Source of the DNA: an uncultured Cytophagaceae bacterium
Lineage (GTDB): Bacteria; Bacteroidota; Bacteroidia; Cytophagales; Spirosomataceae
Length of the DNA stretch: 40,848 nucleotides
Direction of reading: 5' to 3'
NCBI GenBank assembly: GCA_938008575.1
Contig: CALLKB010000011.1
Coordinates: 1 to 40,848 of the forward strand
Shown: positions 25,773 through 33,260 of the stretch, piece by piece
Layout of the letters: every line of letters starts with the position of its first letter
Numbering within the stretch: the first letter of the stretch is position 1
Program-made: the position numbers and the translations under genes
Notes under the pieces: generated by a model
Database searches by the model: none
What the model saw: the letters and a program-made list of their open reading frames with translations, nothing else
What the model was told of the DNA's origin: nothing

Positions 25773-28228
25773 AAAAACTAATCCTCGCTTGTTTATTAGT
25801 CCCTAGTATCGCTTGGGCACAAAACGGCCTCCAATTATTGGAGAACCTAAAACGCATTGAATCAACAGGTACTGTCCTTCATGTAGCGGCACATCCTGAT
25901 GATGAGAGCACACATATGTTGGCCTGGTTCGCCCAAGAACAACACTGGGAAACCAATTACTTTGCCTTCACTCGAGGAGATGGGGGCCAAAACCTCATTG
26001 GAGACGAACAAGGAATCCCTTTAGGACTAATCCGAACGCAGGAATTGTTGGCTGCTCGTCGAATCGACGGAGCCAACCAATACTTTTCACAGGCTTTTGA
26101 TTTTGGATTTTCAAAGTCGACCGACGAGGCTTTGAGTTTTTGGAACAAAGAATTAGTCCTTTCTAACTTGGTATATGTCATTCGTAAATTACGCCCAGAC
26201 ATCATATTTACGCGTTTTCCACCGGATTCGCGTGCTGGACATGGCCATCATTCGGCATCTGCGGCATTAGCGATTGAGGCCTATTCAGCAGCGGCAGATC
26301 CGAAACGATTTCCAGAACAGTTGAAAGGCGATATTAAACCTTGGAAAGCCACCCGCTTATTATGGAATACCTTCCGATTTGCTGGGACATCAACCGTTTC
26401 AGATGATCAGTTTAAGGTTCAAATTGGCAATTTCTTGCCGAGCATTGGCCAAAGTACGGGTGAATTGGCGGCATTGAGTAGAAGCCAACATAAATCACAG
26501 GGCTTCGGATTTGCTGTTGACCATGGAAAATCCACTGAATATTTTCAGACCTTGGCAGGAATTGCTCCCCAAAAATCCATCGATGAAGGGGTTGCCGATC
26601 ACTGGCAAAGTAGTGCGGCAGGAGCGGAGATTGAGCGCATGATTGCATTGGTTATTCGAAATTACCAAGCTGAAAAACCCTATTTAAGTATACCCGACAT
26701 GATTCAGGTTCGTCGGGCGATTAACAAATTAGGGGATTCCTATTTGCAATCGAAGAAGATTAAGCAAATCGATGAATGGATCGTTCAAGCAGCTGGCATT
26801 CATTTTGCTGGCAACACAAATCGGGGAACAGTCGCGCAAGGCGATCCTTTGGGTATCAAAACGGAATTCATCGTTCGTAGTCCGATTCACGTGGGGAATT
26901 TGCGCATTTCAGTAGGGGAGAAAGACACCTTATTCAAAGCAAGTATCATTCCATATACGCGAATGAATTGGTCTTCAAACCAAATCGTTCGACAACCCAT
27001 CACGCAGCCATATTGGTTGGTGAATACCAAAGAAACCGGTCATTTTGTTGTCAAGGATCAAACAAAAATCGGTCAAGCAGCACCCGATCCGGCGATGAAT
27101 GTTCAAGCACAATTTACGATTGAAGGCGAGCTTATTCAGGTGAGTCGGCCGGTACAAGAACTTGTCGTAGATCCGGTTAAAGGGGAATATTTCCAACCGA
27201 TAACGGTTACACCTCGAAGTGTTTTCCAGATTAATCATCCGAATATTTTATTGCCTAAAGGTTCAGGGGAAAGTAAATCATTGGAAGTGCAGATTAAGGC
27301 TATAGGCAAAATAGAGGCTGGCCGAGTACGCGTTTTAAATCAAGCGGGGGAGACCTTGGGAACCTTGGCATTGGACAAAGGAATTGAGGCAGGAACAAGT
27401 CAAAATTTGGCATTTACTGTGCGTGAAAAAGATCAGAAATTTGATGGAAAAGAGACTTGGCAATTGCGTTTGGCTTATGAAACAGCGCAAGGAAACTGGA
27501 TTGATTCGTTGCAAATGGAGAGTATCAATTACCCACATATTCCGGTACAACGCTACTTTTCACCTGTTTCGGTAAATCTGTTGCACATCGATTTCAAGAA
27601 AAATGGAAAACGGATTGGCTACATCAAAGGGGCTGGAGATAAAGTTCCGGAGAGTTTAGAGCAGATGGGCTATCAGGTGGATTTCTTGCAAGAGGCCGAC
27701 TTGAAAGCGAGCCATTTGGCACAATATGATGTGGTGCTGACAGGAGTTCGTGCACATAATACCTTGGATTATTTGGGAAATGCACACGCCGAATTGATGA
27801 AATATGTGGAGCAAGGCGGAAATTATGTGGTTCAATACAATACAGCAAGCTTTGTTGGGCCACTCAAAAGCACCGTTGGGCCATACCCTTTAACCATTTC
27901 TCGGAATCGAATTACGAAAGAAGAAGCTGAGCCAAAATTCTTGCTTGATCATGCACTATTTCATACACCTAATGAAATTACGGAACGTGATTTCGACAAC
28001 TGGATTCAGGAACGAAGCATTTACTTAGGCGAATCGAACGATACACATTATCAATTTCCATTAGCCTTTACGGATCCGGGAGAAGCAGAGCAAAAAGGAA
28101 ACATTGCGGTTTGTCGCTATGGAAAAGGCCAATTCATCTACACGGGATTAGTTTTCTTCCGGGAATTACCGGCGGGAGTTCCGGGGGCGTGGAGGTTGAT
28201 GGCCAACTTGTTAGACGTTAGACGTTAG
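25769..28228 (+). CDS. PIG-L (LmbE-like) deacetylase family protein with C-terminal glutamine-amidotransferase-like domain
   Basis: 819 residues, signal peptide MKKLILACLLVPSIAWAQ. The PIG-L domain (about 35-280) has the zinc motif AHPDDES at residues 41-47 and DSRAGHGHHSAS, giving the third zinc ligand. It hydrolyses N-acetyl groups from N-acetyl-glucosamine-like substrates, in periplasm or on the surface. A middle beta-rich region (about 370-590) and a C-terminal class I glutamine-amidotransferase/ThuA-like fold (about 610-815, GYIKGAGDKVPESLEQMGY, VVLTGVRAHN) follow. It overlaps the oxidoreductase gene by four bases. The last six codons and the stop are read from the GTTAGAC repeat array, so its C-terminus LLDVRR is repeat-derived; a longer ancestral tail is possible. 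Confidence 0.9.
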   Translation: MKKLILACLLVPSIAWAQNGLQLLENLKRIESTGTVLHVAAHPDDESTHMLAWFAQEQHWETNYFAFTRGDGGQNLIGDEQGIPLGLIRTQELLAARRIDGANQYFSQAFDFGFSKSTDEALSFWNKELVLSNLVYVIRKLRPDIIFTRFPPDSRAGHGHHSASAALAIEAYSAAADPKRFPEQLKGDIKPWKATRLLWNTFRFAGTSTVSDDQFKVQIGNFLPSIGQSTGELAALSRSQHKSQGFGFAVDHGKSTEYFQTLAGIAPQKSIDEGVADHWQSSAAGAEIERMIALVIRNYQAEKPYLSIPDMIQVRRAINKLGDSYLQSKKIKQIDEWIVQAAGIHFAGNTNRGTVAQGDPLGIKTEFIVRSPIHVGNLRISVGEKDTLFKASIIPYTRMNWSSNQIVRQPITQPYWLVNTKETGHFVVKDQTKIGQAAPDPAMNVQAQFTIEGELIQVSRPVQELVVDPVKGEYFQPITVTPRSVFQINHPNILLPKGSGESKSLEVQIKAIGKIEAGRVRVLNQAGETLGTLALDKGIEAGTSQNLAFTVREKDQKFDGKETWQLRLAYETAQGNWIDSLQMESINYPHIPVQRYFSPVSVNLLHIDFKKNGKRIGYIKGAGDKVPESLEQMGYQVDFLQEADLKASHLAQYDVVLTGVRAHNTLDYLGNAHAELMKYVEQGGNYVVQYNTASFVGPLKSTVGPYPLTISRNRITKEEAEPKFLLDHALFHTPNEITERDFDNWIQERSIYLGESNDTHYQFPLAFTDPGEAEQKGNIAVCRYGKGQFIYTGLVFFRELPAGVPGAWRLMANLLDVRR

Positions 28229-28293
28229 ACGTTAGACGTTACACATTGGACGATGGACGATGGACGATGGACGTTGGAAGTTGGACATTGGAC
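28210..28293. repeat. Heptanucleotide island 5 (GTTAGAC, GATGGAC, ATTGGAC units)
   Basis: Twelve consecutive 7-bp units run from within the PIG-L gene's last codons: three GTTAGAC, then GTTACAC, ATTGGAC, three GATGGAC and mixed units. The third unit supplies the TAG stop at 28226-28228. Confidence 0.95.
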
Positions 28294-28329
28294 GTTAGAC
28301 TAGGTCTTTAGAGTTGCGTCCGCTTCTTT

Positions 28330-28386
28330 CCCTAGGCTGAAGCCTAGGGCTATAAAAAACTTAAAACCCCAGACTTTAGTCTGGGG
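28330..28386. repeat. Double-palindrome element, copy 2 (inverted order)
   Basis: CCCTAGGCTGAAGCCTAGGG (28330-28349) and CCCCAGACTTTAGTCTGGGG (28367-28386) are separated by 17 bp. The second palindrome differs from copies 1 and 3 in both arms together (AGACT/AGTCT against AGGTT/AACCT), which preserves pairing. The element ends 15 bp upstream of the Dabb-barrel gene. Confidence 0.9.
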
Positions 28387-28401
28387 ATAAACAAAAAAGA
28401 T

Positions 28402-28692
28402 ATGTTACATCACAGTGTATTCTTAACATTCAAGGCAACAACCTCCGAAGTAGAAAAAGCCTATTTCATAGCAGAATCAAGAAAATTAGCCCAAATTCCG
28501 GGCGTTATGAACCTTAAAGTATTAGAAGAATTCAATGCAACAAACCCGTACACACACGGCCTAGGAATGGATTTTGAGGATCAAGCGGCCTATGATTTGT
28601 ATTCGAACCATCCTTTGCATAATCAATTTGTGCAAGAGGTGTGGTTACCACGGGTGGAGAAATGGCAAGAGATAGACTATAGAGAGGTTTGA
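28402..28692 (+). CDS. Dabb-domain (dimeric alpha/beta barrel) protein
   Basis: 96 residues, no signal peptide, with the family pattern of N-terminal LHHSVFLTFK, central IPGVMNLKVLEEF and C-terminal HPLHNQFVQEVWLPRVEKWQ. The family name Dabb is unrelated to the DabB pump subunit. These small proteins dimerise into a ferredoxin-like barrel; roles range from stress response to small-molecule tailoring and none is proven here. In Bacteroidota they commonly sit near sugar oxidoreductases such as the upstream Gfo/Idh/MocA gene. The stop TGA at 28690-28692 overlaps the first GAGGTAA repeat unit. Confidence 0.88.
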   Translation: MLHHSVFLTFKATTSEVEKAYFIAESRKLAQIPGVMNLKVLEEFNATNPYTHGLGMDFEDQAAYDLYSNHPLHNQFVQEVWLPRVEKWQEIDYREV

Positions 28693-28824
28693 GGTAAGAG
28701 GTAAGAGTTAAGAATTAAGAGTGAAGAGTGAACAGTGAAAACAGACTACTAAAACAGTCTACTGACAACTGACAACTGACAACTGACAACAGACAACTGA
28801 CAACAGACAACTGACAACTGATTT
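28691..28824. repeat. Heptanucleotide island 6 (GAGGTAA/GAGTGAA, then CTGACAA)
   Basis: Seven units from GAGGTAA to CAGTGAA (28691-28739), a short unrelated stretch, then nine units of CTGACAA/CAGACAA type (28762-28824). The array ends two bases before the matB start codon, so nothing but repeat lies directly upstream of the malonate operon. Confidence 0.95.
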
Positions 28825-28826
28825 CC

Positions 28827-30281
28827 ATGATTCAAATTTTTAAAAATTCCCTTCCATACGCTGAGAAAACGGCCATCATATCAGAAGGTAATACATATTC
28901 CTACACAGATTTACATCAGGCATCGGCCAATTTTGCTCATCTACTGTTGGATGATTCAGATGATTTATCCGAAGGTCGGGTGGCTTTTATGGTGAATCCG
29001 GGCTTCGATTATGTTAAAGTTCAATGGGGTATTTGGCAGGCTGGAGGGATCGTGGTCCCCCTTTGTTTGAGTTATCCCTTGCCATCATTGCGATATACGA
29101 TAGAGAATTCTGGGGCCTCCGTCATTGTGGTTTCACCAGAATTTGAAGGTATGCTTGCAGATCTAGCCACAAAACTGCAATGTCGGTTCATCGTTTTGGG
29201 CAAAAACGACACTGCGAAACATTCGAAAAAGCTGCCTGAAGTAATCGATGAGCGCGGTGCCATGATTCTTTATACGAGTGGTACGACGAATTTACCGAAA
29301 GGTGTGGTTAGTACCCATGGCAATTTAAATGCTCAAATTTCTTCCCTGATTGAAGCTTGGAAATGGACATCTAAGGATTCGACGGTTTGCGTATTACCAT
29401 TGCACCATGTACATGGTGTGGTTAATGTTGTTTCCTGTTCATTATGGGCAGGAGCGAGCTGTGAATTCATGCCAAATTTCAGCGAAAAAGCTATATATGA
29501 ACTCATTGAGAATCAAAAAATCAATGTGTTCATGGCGGTTCCAACCATCTATTTTAAGTTAATTACGTATTGGGAAGCTTTGGCAAAAGATAAACAAATT
29601 GATTTAACGAATGCCTTGGCGAAGCTCCGACTAATGATTTCAGGTTCAGCGGCATTGCCCGTTTCTGTGATGGAGCGCTGGAAAGAGATCTCAACGCATT
29701 TACTACTAGAACGTTATGGCATGACGGAAATAGGAATGGCTTTGAGTAATCCTTACGATGGACCACGCGTAGCGGGACATGTAGGTTATCCATTGCCTGG
29801 TGTTTCAGCACGTTTATCCGAGGAAGGTGAGATTCAAATTAAGGGACCTACAGTCTTTAAGGAATATTGGAACAAACCTGAATCCACAGCAGAGTCCTTC
29901 ACCGAAGACGGTTGGTTTAAAACGGGGGATATCGCCGCGATTGATGAATTGGGAGGATATCGTATTTTAGGGAGAAATTCGGTCGATATTATTAAATCTG
30001 GGGGCTATAAGATTTCAGCTTTGGAAATAGAAGAAGTTTTACGCCAATATCCTGGAATCTCAGATTGTTCCGTTGTTGGATTACCTAATGACGAATGGGG
30101 CGAATTAGTTGCTGCCGCCATTGTAACAAAAGGTCCAGTGGATGAAAAAGCGTTAAACACTTGGATGCGGGAACAAATGCCTGCCTATAAAAGTCCTCGA
30201 AAATATACCGTATTAGCCGAATTACCGCGCAATGCCATGGGCAAAGTGACGAAAAAAGATGTTGTTAACTTAATTCAATAG
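28827..30281 (+). CDS. matB: Malonyl-CoA synthetase (acyl-adenylating enzyme)
   Basis: 484 residues, ANL superfamily. It activates malonate with ATP and CoA to malonyl-CoA in the cytoplasm. Visible signatures are the P-loop-like YTSGTTNLPKGV at about residue 149, RYGMTEIGMALSNPYDGPR at about 295 (this form is typical of MatB), VDIIKSGGYKIS near 390 and the C-terminal catalytic Lys in NAMGKVTK near residue 473. It is followed two bases later by madL and then madM, encoding a malonate transporter, which supports malonate over other acids. No malonyl-CoA decarboxylase gene is seen here, so the product may feed fatty-acid synthesis or be decarboxylated elsewhere. Confidence 0.9.
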   Translation: MIQIFKNSLPYAEKTAIISEGNTYSYTDLHQASANFAHLLLDDSDDLSEGRVAFMVNPGFDYVKVQWGIWQAGGIVVPLCLSYPLPSLRYTIENSGASVIVVSPEFEGMLADLATKLQCRFIVLGKNDTAKHSKKLPEVIDERGAMILYTSGTTNLPKGVVSTHGNLNAQISSLIEAWKWTSKDSTVCVLPLHHVHGVVNVVSCSLWAGASCEFMPNFSEKAIYELIENQKINVFMAVPTIYFKLITYWEALAKDKQIDLTNALAKLRLMISGSAALPVSVMERWKEISTHLLLERYGMTEIGMALSNPYDGPRVAGHVGYPLPGVSARLSEEGEIQIKGPTVFKEYWNKPESTAESFTEDGWFKTGDIAAIDELGGYRILGRNSVDIIKSGGYKISALEIEEVLRQYPGISDCSVVGLPNDEWGELVAAAIVTKGPVDEKALNTWMREQMPAYKSPRKYTVLAELPRNAMGKVTKKDVVNLIQ

Positions 30282-30283
30282 AT

Positions 30284-30640
30284 ATGTTATTACGTGGAGT
30301 AGCCCTTTTGGCGGGTTGTTATATCATTGGCCAAATCATTGGCGAAAGTTTAGGTCATTACTTGGGAATCAATAACAATGTGGGGGGCGTAGGATTTGCC
30401 ATGCTTTTATTAATCATTGCACAAAACGAATTAGAAAAGCGCGACTTATTTCATGTAGAAATGGGTGAGGGGGTAATGTTTTGGAGCAAGATGTATATTC
30501 CAGTAATTGTGGCGATGTCATCCATTCAAAATGTGCGTGTAGCTTTCAACAATGGGTTTTTAGCCCTTTTAGCTGGAATTCTACCCGTGGCGATTTGCCT
30601 CATATTTATGCCAATTTTATCCAAATCAAAGAATAACTAA
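30284..30640 (+). CDS. madL: MadL, malonate transporter subunit
   Basis: 118 residues with about four membrane helices. The pattern GYxxGxxxGxxLGxxxxxNxNVGGVGFAM-like near the N-terminus (LGINNNVGGVGFAML) and the central EMGEGVMFWSKMYIPVIVAM segment match MadL. With MadM it forms a two-component malonate importer, dependent on sodium or protons. It starts two bases after matB and ends one base before madM, so all three are one transcript. Confidence 0.88.
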   Translation: MLLRGVALLAGCYIIGQIIGESLGHYLGINNNVGGVGFAMLLLIIAQNELEKRDLFHVEMGEGVMFWSKMYIPVIVAMSSIQNVRVAFNNGFLALLAGILPVAICLIFMPILSKSKNN

Positions 30641-30641
30641 C

Positions 30642-31400
30642 ATGGAATACATCATCGAATTATTGGATAAAAATGGATTGATTGTGGCATTTTTGGTCAC
30701 AGGTATCATGGTTTATTTTTCAGAAGGGATCTCGGTCAAATTAACCAATAAAAAACTACCAGGTTCAGCCATCGCCATTTTCATGGGATTGGTTATTGCG
30801 TACCTAGGTGGAATATTGACAGAAGGGAAAAGCGGTATCGCGGATATTCCAGGATTAACGGGCTTTAAAGTGATGGGAGGGCCCATGTTCCGCGACTTTG
30901 CCATCGTTTCCACGGCCATGGGCGCTAGTTTTGCCGTGATTAAGAAAACGGGGTCCGTAGGTATCTTGTCTTTATTCCTAGGAGTAATCTTTTCATTTAT
31001 TGCTGGAGTTGGCATTGCTTACGCATTTGGGATCACAGATGTGGAAAGTTTAACGACAATTGGTGCGGGCGCTTGCACCTTTGTGGTAGGTCCTGTTACA
31101 GGAACCGCAGTAGGAGCAAGTTCAGATATTATTGCAATTAGCATCGCGGCAGGAGTGGTAAAATCGATTCTTGTGACGATTGGAACCCCTTTTATCGCAC
31201 CTTATATTGGCCTGAACAATCCTAAATCTGCGATGATATTTGGTGGCTTGATGGGAACCACAAGTGGCACGGCAGCAGGATTAGCCGCGACAGATCCCAA
31301 ATTAGTTCCTTATGGAGCGATGACAGCAACGTTTTATACGGGATTGGGATGCTTGATGTGTCCGTCGGTGTTGTATTTTGCGCTGAAAATTATTCTGTAG
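30642..31400 (+). CDS. madM: MadM, malonate transporter subunit
   Basis: 252 residues with about seven to nine membrane helices and glycine-rich motifs (TIGAGACTFVVGPVTGTAVG, MGTTSGTAAGLAATDPKLVP) typical of MadM. It is the larger subunit of the malonate importer. The stop codon TAG (31398-31400) is the beginning of a GTAGAGACGCGA hairpin element, so the C-terminus KIIL is set by the repeat. The gene converges on a small minus-strand membrane-protein gene. Confidence 0.9.
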   Translation: MEYIIELLDKNGLIVAFLVTGIMVYFSEGISVKLTNKKLPGSAIAIFMGLVIAYLGGILTEGKSGIADIPGLTGFKVMGGPMFRDFAIVSTAMGASFAVIKKTGSVGILSLFLGVIFSFIAGVGIAYAFGITDVESLTTIGAGACTFVVGPVTGTAVGASSDIIAISIAAGVVKSILVTIGTPFIAPYIGLNNPKSAMIFGGLMGTTSGTAAGLAATDPKLVPYGAMTATFYTGLGCLMCPSVLYFALKIIL

Positions 31401-31420
31401 AGACGCGATACTTCGTGTCT
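31397..31420. repeat. GTAGAGACGCGA hairpin element, copy 4
   Basis: Arms AGACGCGA / TTCGTGTCT: one base of the second arm has changed (C to T), leaving a G-T pair. The TAG within its GTAG start is the madM stop. Confidence 0.88.
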
Positions 31421-31424
31421 AAAT

Positions 31425-31470
31425 CCCCAGGTTAAAACCTGGGGTTATAACCCTAGGCTTTAGCCTAGGG
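31425..31470. repeat. Double-palindrome element, copy 3
   Basis: CCCCAGGTTAAAACCTGGGG (31425-31444) and CCCTAGGCTTTAGCCTAGGG (31451-31470) are separated by six bases. The second ends one base from the stop codon of the minus-strand gene at 31472, so the element occupies most of the gap between two convergent genes and could work as a two-way terminator. Confidence 0.9.
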
Positions 31471-31471
31471 A

Positions 31472-31759
31472 CTATCGAGCCAACGCCCGCAATCCACCCC
31501 CAATCACCATCACAGCTGCATAAAACGTAAAGGCCAAGGTAAACAATCCATCCGCAGCTGTTTGGCCAAAAATGTGGTAAGGCGCCCAAAGCAATACAAG
31601 CGTGCTGATAAATAAGATGCCAATCAAAGCAATTTTAATCCAGTTGTTCCGACGCGTTTTTTTCAATTCAAAGGCCAATAAAATTCCTTCACTCACATAG
31701 CTGAAAAGGAAAATAATCAATAGACTGTAGGCAAGGGTTTTGATGCTGTTCATATTCAT
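31472..31759 (-). CDS. Small three-helix membrane protein, unknown function
   Basis: About 95 residues from the ATG at 31759 (a second ATG lies two codons later; an upstream TTG is excluded because a promoter element lies inside that stretch). Three membrane segments are evident: LAYSLLIIFLFSYVSEGILLAF, IKIALIGILFISTLVLLW and LFTLAFTFYAAVMVIGGG. I do not recognise a family. It is divergent from the WYL regulator and convergent with madM. Confidence 0.65.
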   Translation of the reverse strand: MNMNSIKTLAYSLLIIFLFSYVSEGILLAFELKKTRRNNWIKIALIGILFISTLVLLWAPYHIFGQTAADGLFTLAFTFYAAVMVIGGGLRALAR

Positions 31760-31780
31760 ATCTGTTTGTTTTTCTTGAAC

Positions 31781-31814
31781 CAAAATTAGATTCATTATCC
31801 GCCAAAATTTGGCG
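31781..31814. promoter_or_regulatory. Divergent promoter region with palindrome
   Basis: On the minus strand TAATTTTG (31788-31781) fits the -7 consensus and serves the small membrane-protein gene with a leader of about 20 nt. Next to it CGCCAAA-A-TTTGGCG (31800-31814) is a perfect 7-bp inverted repeat. It overlaps a possible TTG start of the WYL regulator and would suit a binding site for that regulator (inference). Confidence 0.45.
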
Positions 31815-31850
31815 ACTTACGAGGAATTTACGATATTGGTCAAAAAAAAG

Positions 31851-32936
31851 ATGCACCCATCCGAACGCCTCCGCGAAATCAATGGCCTCCTCCTGCAAAA
31901 GTCCTTTCAGGTGAATCATCAAACGGTTTCCGCTTATTTAAACGAGTATTTTGACATTTCCAACTATGCAGAACGCTCATTCAGTCGGGACCTGAAAGAA
32001 CTCAAAGAACTCCTGCAAATTCGCTATCCCCAATTACACGATACGGCTGGAGAACTCATCAAATTTTCAAGGGGACAGAATCGATTTTACCTGATTCGAG
32101 ATGATATTTCGGCATTTCCGAGTATCTCCGACAAAGAACTCAGCCAAATCGCCTCCACGATTGAACAGAATAAACACTTGTTCAGTGGGGGAGCAGGCGA
32201 GGGACTTGTCAATAAATTGCGAGCAATCGCTTTGGAAAACAGCATGGCACGCCATCATGAGATCTTAGGCTGGTCGGCGATTGAACTCGTGAAGGATGGG
32301 GAGCGCTCAGGCGCCGACTTAATGCCGATCATTTTGGAAAACATCTATGCCAAAAAAGTCGTTCTTTTCACCCATCGTGGTTTAGCAACGCACTCGAAAC
32401 AGAAACAAACACTCGGTCTGCCCGTCCTATTGAAAGAATATAATAACGGTTGGTACACCGGTTGGTATGTCTTATTCCAACCCGTCGAAAAAGGCGCAAC
32501 ACAAATCAAAGTAGACATCGACCAACTCCAGTTGTATGCGCTCGATCGAATTGTTCAGGTAAGTAAAGTGCAAGATCAACCCCGCGTGCGTATTCATCCA
32601 GAATTCAGACCTGCTGATTATTTCAAGAATTGCCTGGGTTTATTCCGCAGCAAAAGTCTCAAAGCTCAAACCATTCGATGCCAAATAAACAAGGATAATT
32701 GGATGTTGAACTACATCGAGAAATACCCCATACACACAAGCCAAGAAATAATACCTGAAAATGAAAGCGCAGTCAGGGTCCAATTGAATGTAGAAATAGA
32801 CCAAGAAGTGGAAAATTTCTTTTTACGTTTCGCGAAGGAAATACGGGTTTTAGAACCCGAATCCTTGGTGGAGAAAATTAAACGGGGAATGGAAAAAGGA
32901 ATCGAAAACTACAAAAACACGTCGGCAGGTAATTGA
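31851..32936 (+). CDS. WYL-domain transcriptional regulator
   Basis: 361 residues from ATG 31851; a TTG at 31809 would add 14 residues but overlaps the palindrome. The N-terminal region (about residues 1-90) looks like a winged helix (SERLREINGLLLQKSFQV, YAERSFSRDLKELKELL). Residues about 125-220 form a WYL ligand-binding domain (LGWSAIELV, KKVVLFTHRG, YNNGWYTGWYVLFQP, DQLQLYALDRI). A C-terminal ~100-residue extension follows. WYL proteins sense nucleotides or small ligands and often control DNA-repair or defence genes. Here the tail-to-tail neighbour is the higBA pair, whose end it overlaps by 28 bp. No defence operon is seen beyond that pair. Confidence 0.85.
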   Translation: MHPSERLREINGLLLQKSFQVNHQTVSAYLNEYFDISNYAERSFSRDLKELKELLQIRYPQLHDTAGELIKFSRGQNRFYLIRDDISAFPSISDKELSQIASTIEQNKHLFSGGAGEGLVNKLRAIALENSMARHHEILGWSAIELVKDGERSGADLMPIILENIYAKKVVLFTHRGLATHSKQKQTLGLPVLLKEYNNGWYTGWYVLFQPVEKGATQIKVDIDQLQLYALDRIVQVSKVQDQPRVRIHPEFRPADYFKNCLGLFRSKSLKAQTIRCQINKDNWMLNYIEKYPIHTSQEIIPENESAVRVQLNVEIDQEVENFFLRFAKEIRVLEPESLVEKIKRGMEKGIENYKNTSAGN

Positions 32937-33256
32937 AAAAAATCTCTTAGCTTTTTGGCCATCTTCAACGTTATCTCGCGCTTACCTGAAAGAACAGCTG
33001 ATACATGTCCTTTGGAACCAATCAAAGGAACTAAATCCTTGGATTTGATTCCCATTTCATCCATTTTTTGAATAATCACTTTAATGGGATCCGTATTTAG
33101 ATAAGGATAATTCCGATCATCATAATCCTTAATCAATACGATCAATAACTCGAGCTCATCGAGTAATGGACCTTCTTCCTCCGTATGAAAAATCTGCATC
33201 ATGCGTTTTGCGGCTTTTTCATAATCTTTATCGGTTTTTAAAACTTTCCATTTCAT
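32909..33256 (-). CDS. higA: HigA-like antitoxin (helix-turn-helix)
   Basis: About 115 residues from ATG 33256; a longer upstream frame overlaps the toxin gene and is not needed. The C-terminal half is an XRE-type helix-turn-helix (LVPLIGSKGHVSAVLSGKRE, then KMAKKLRDFFQL). It neutralises the HigB toxin and represses its own promoter. It lies four bases after higB on the same strand (toxin first, as is usual for higBA). Its 3' end overlaps the WYL regulator's 3' end by 28 bp. Confidence 0.88.
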   Translation of the reverse strand: MKWKVLKTDKDYEKAAKRMMQIFHTEEEGPLLDELELLIVLIKDYDDRNYPYLNTDPIKVIIQKMDEMGIKSKDLVPLIGSKGHVSAVLSGKREITLKMAKKLRDFFQLPADVFL

Positions 33257-33260
33257 AACA

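Noticed and set aside
28402..28692. Linking the Dabb-barrel protein to the DAB carbon pump by name
   Set aside because: Dabb (dimeric alpha/beta barrel) and DabB (pump subunit) are unrelated families; the 96-residue protein is soluble.
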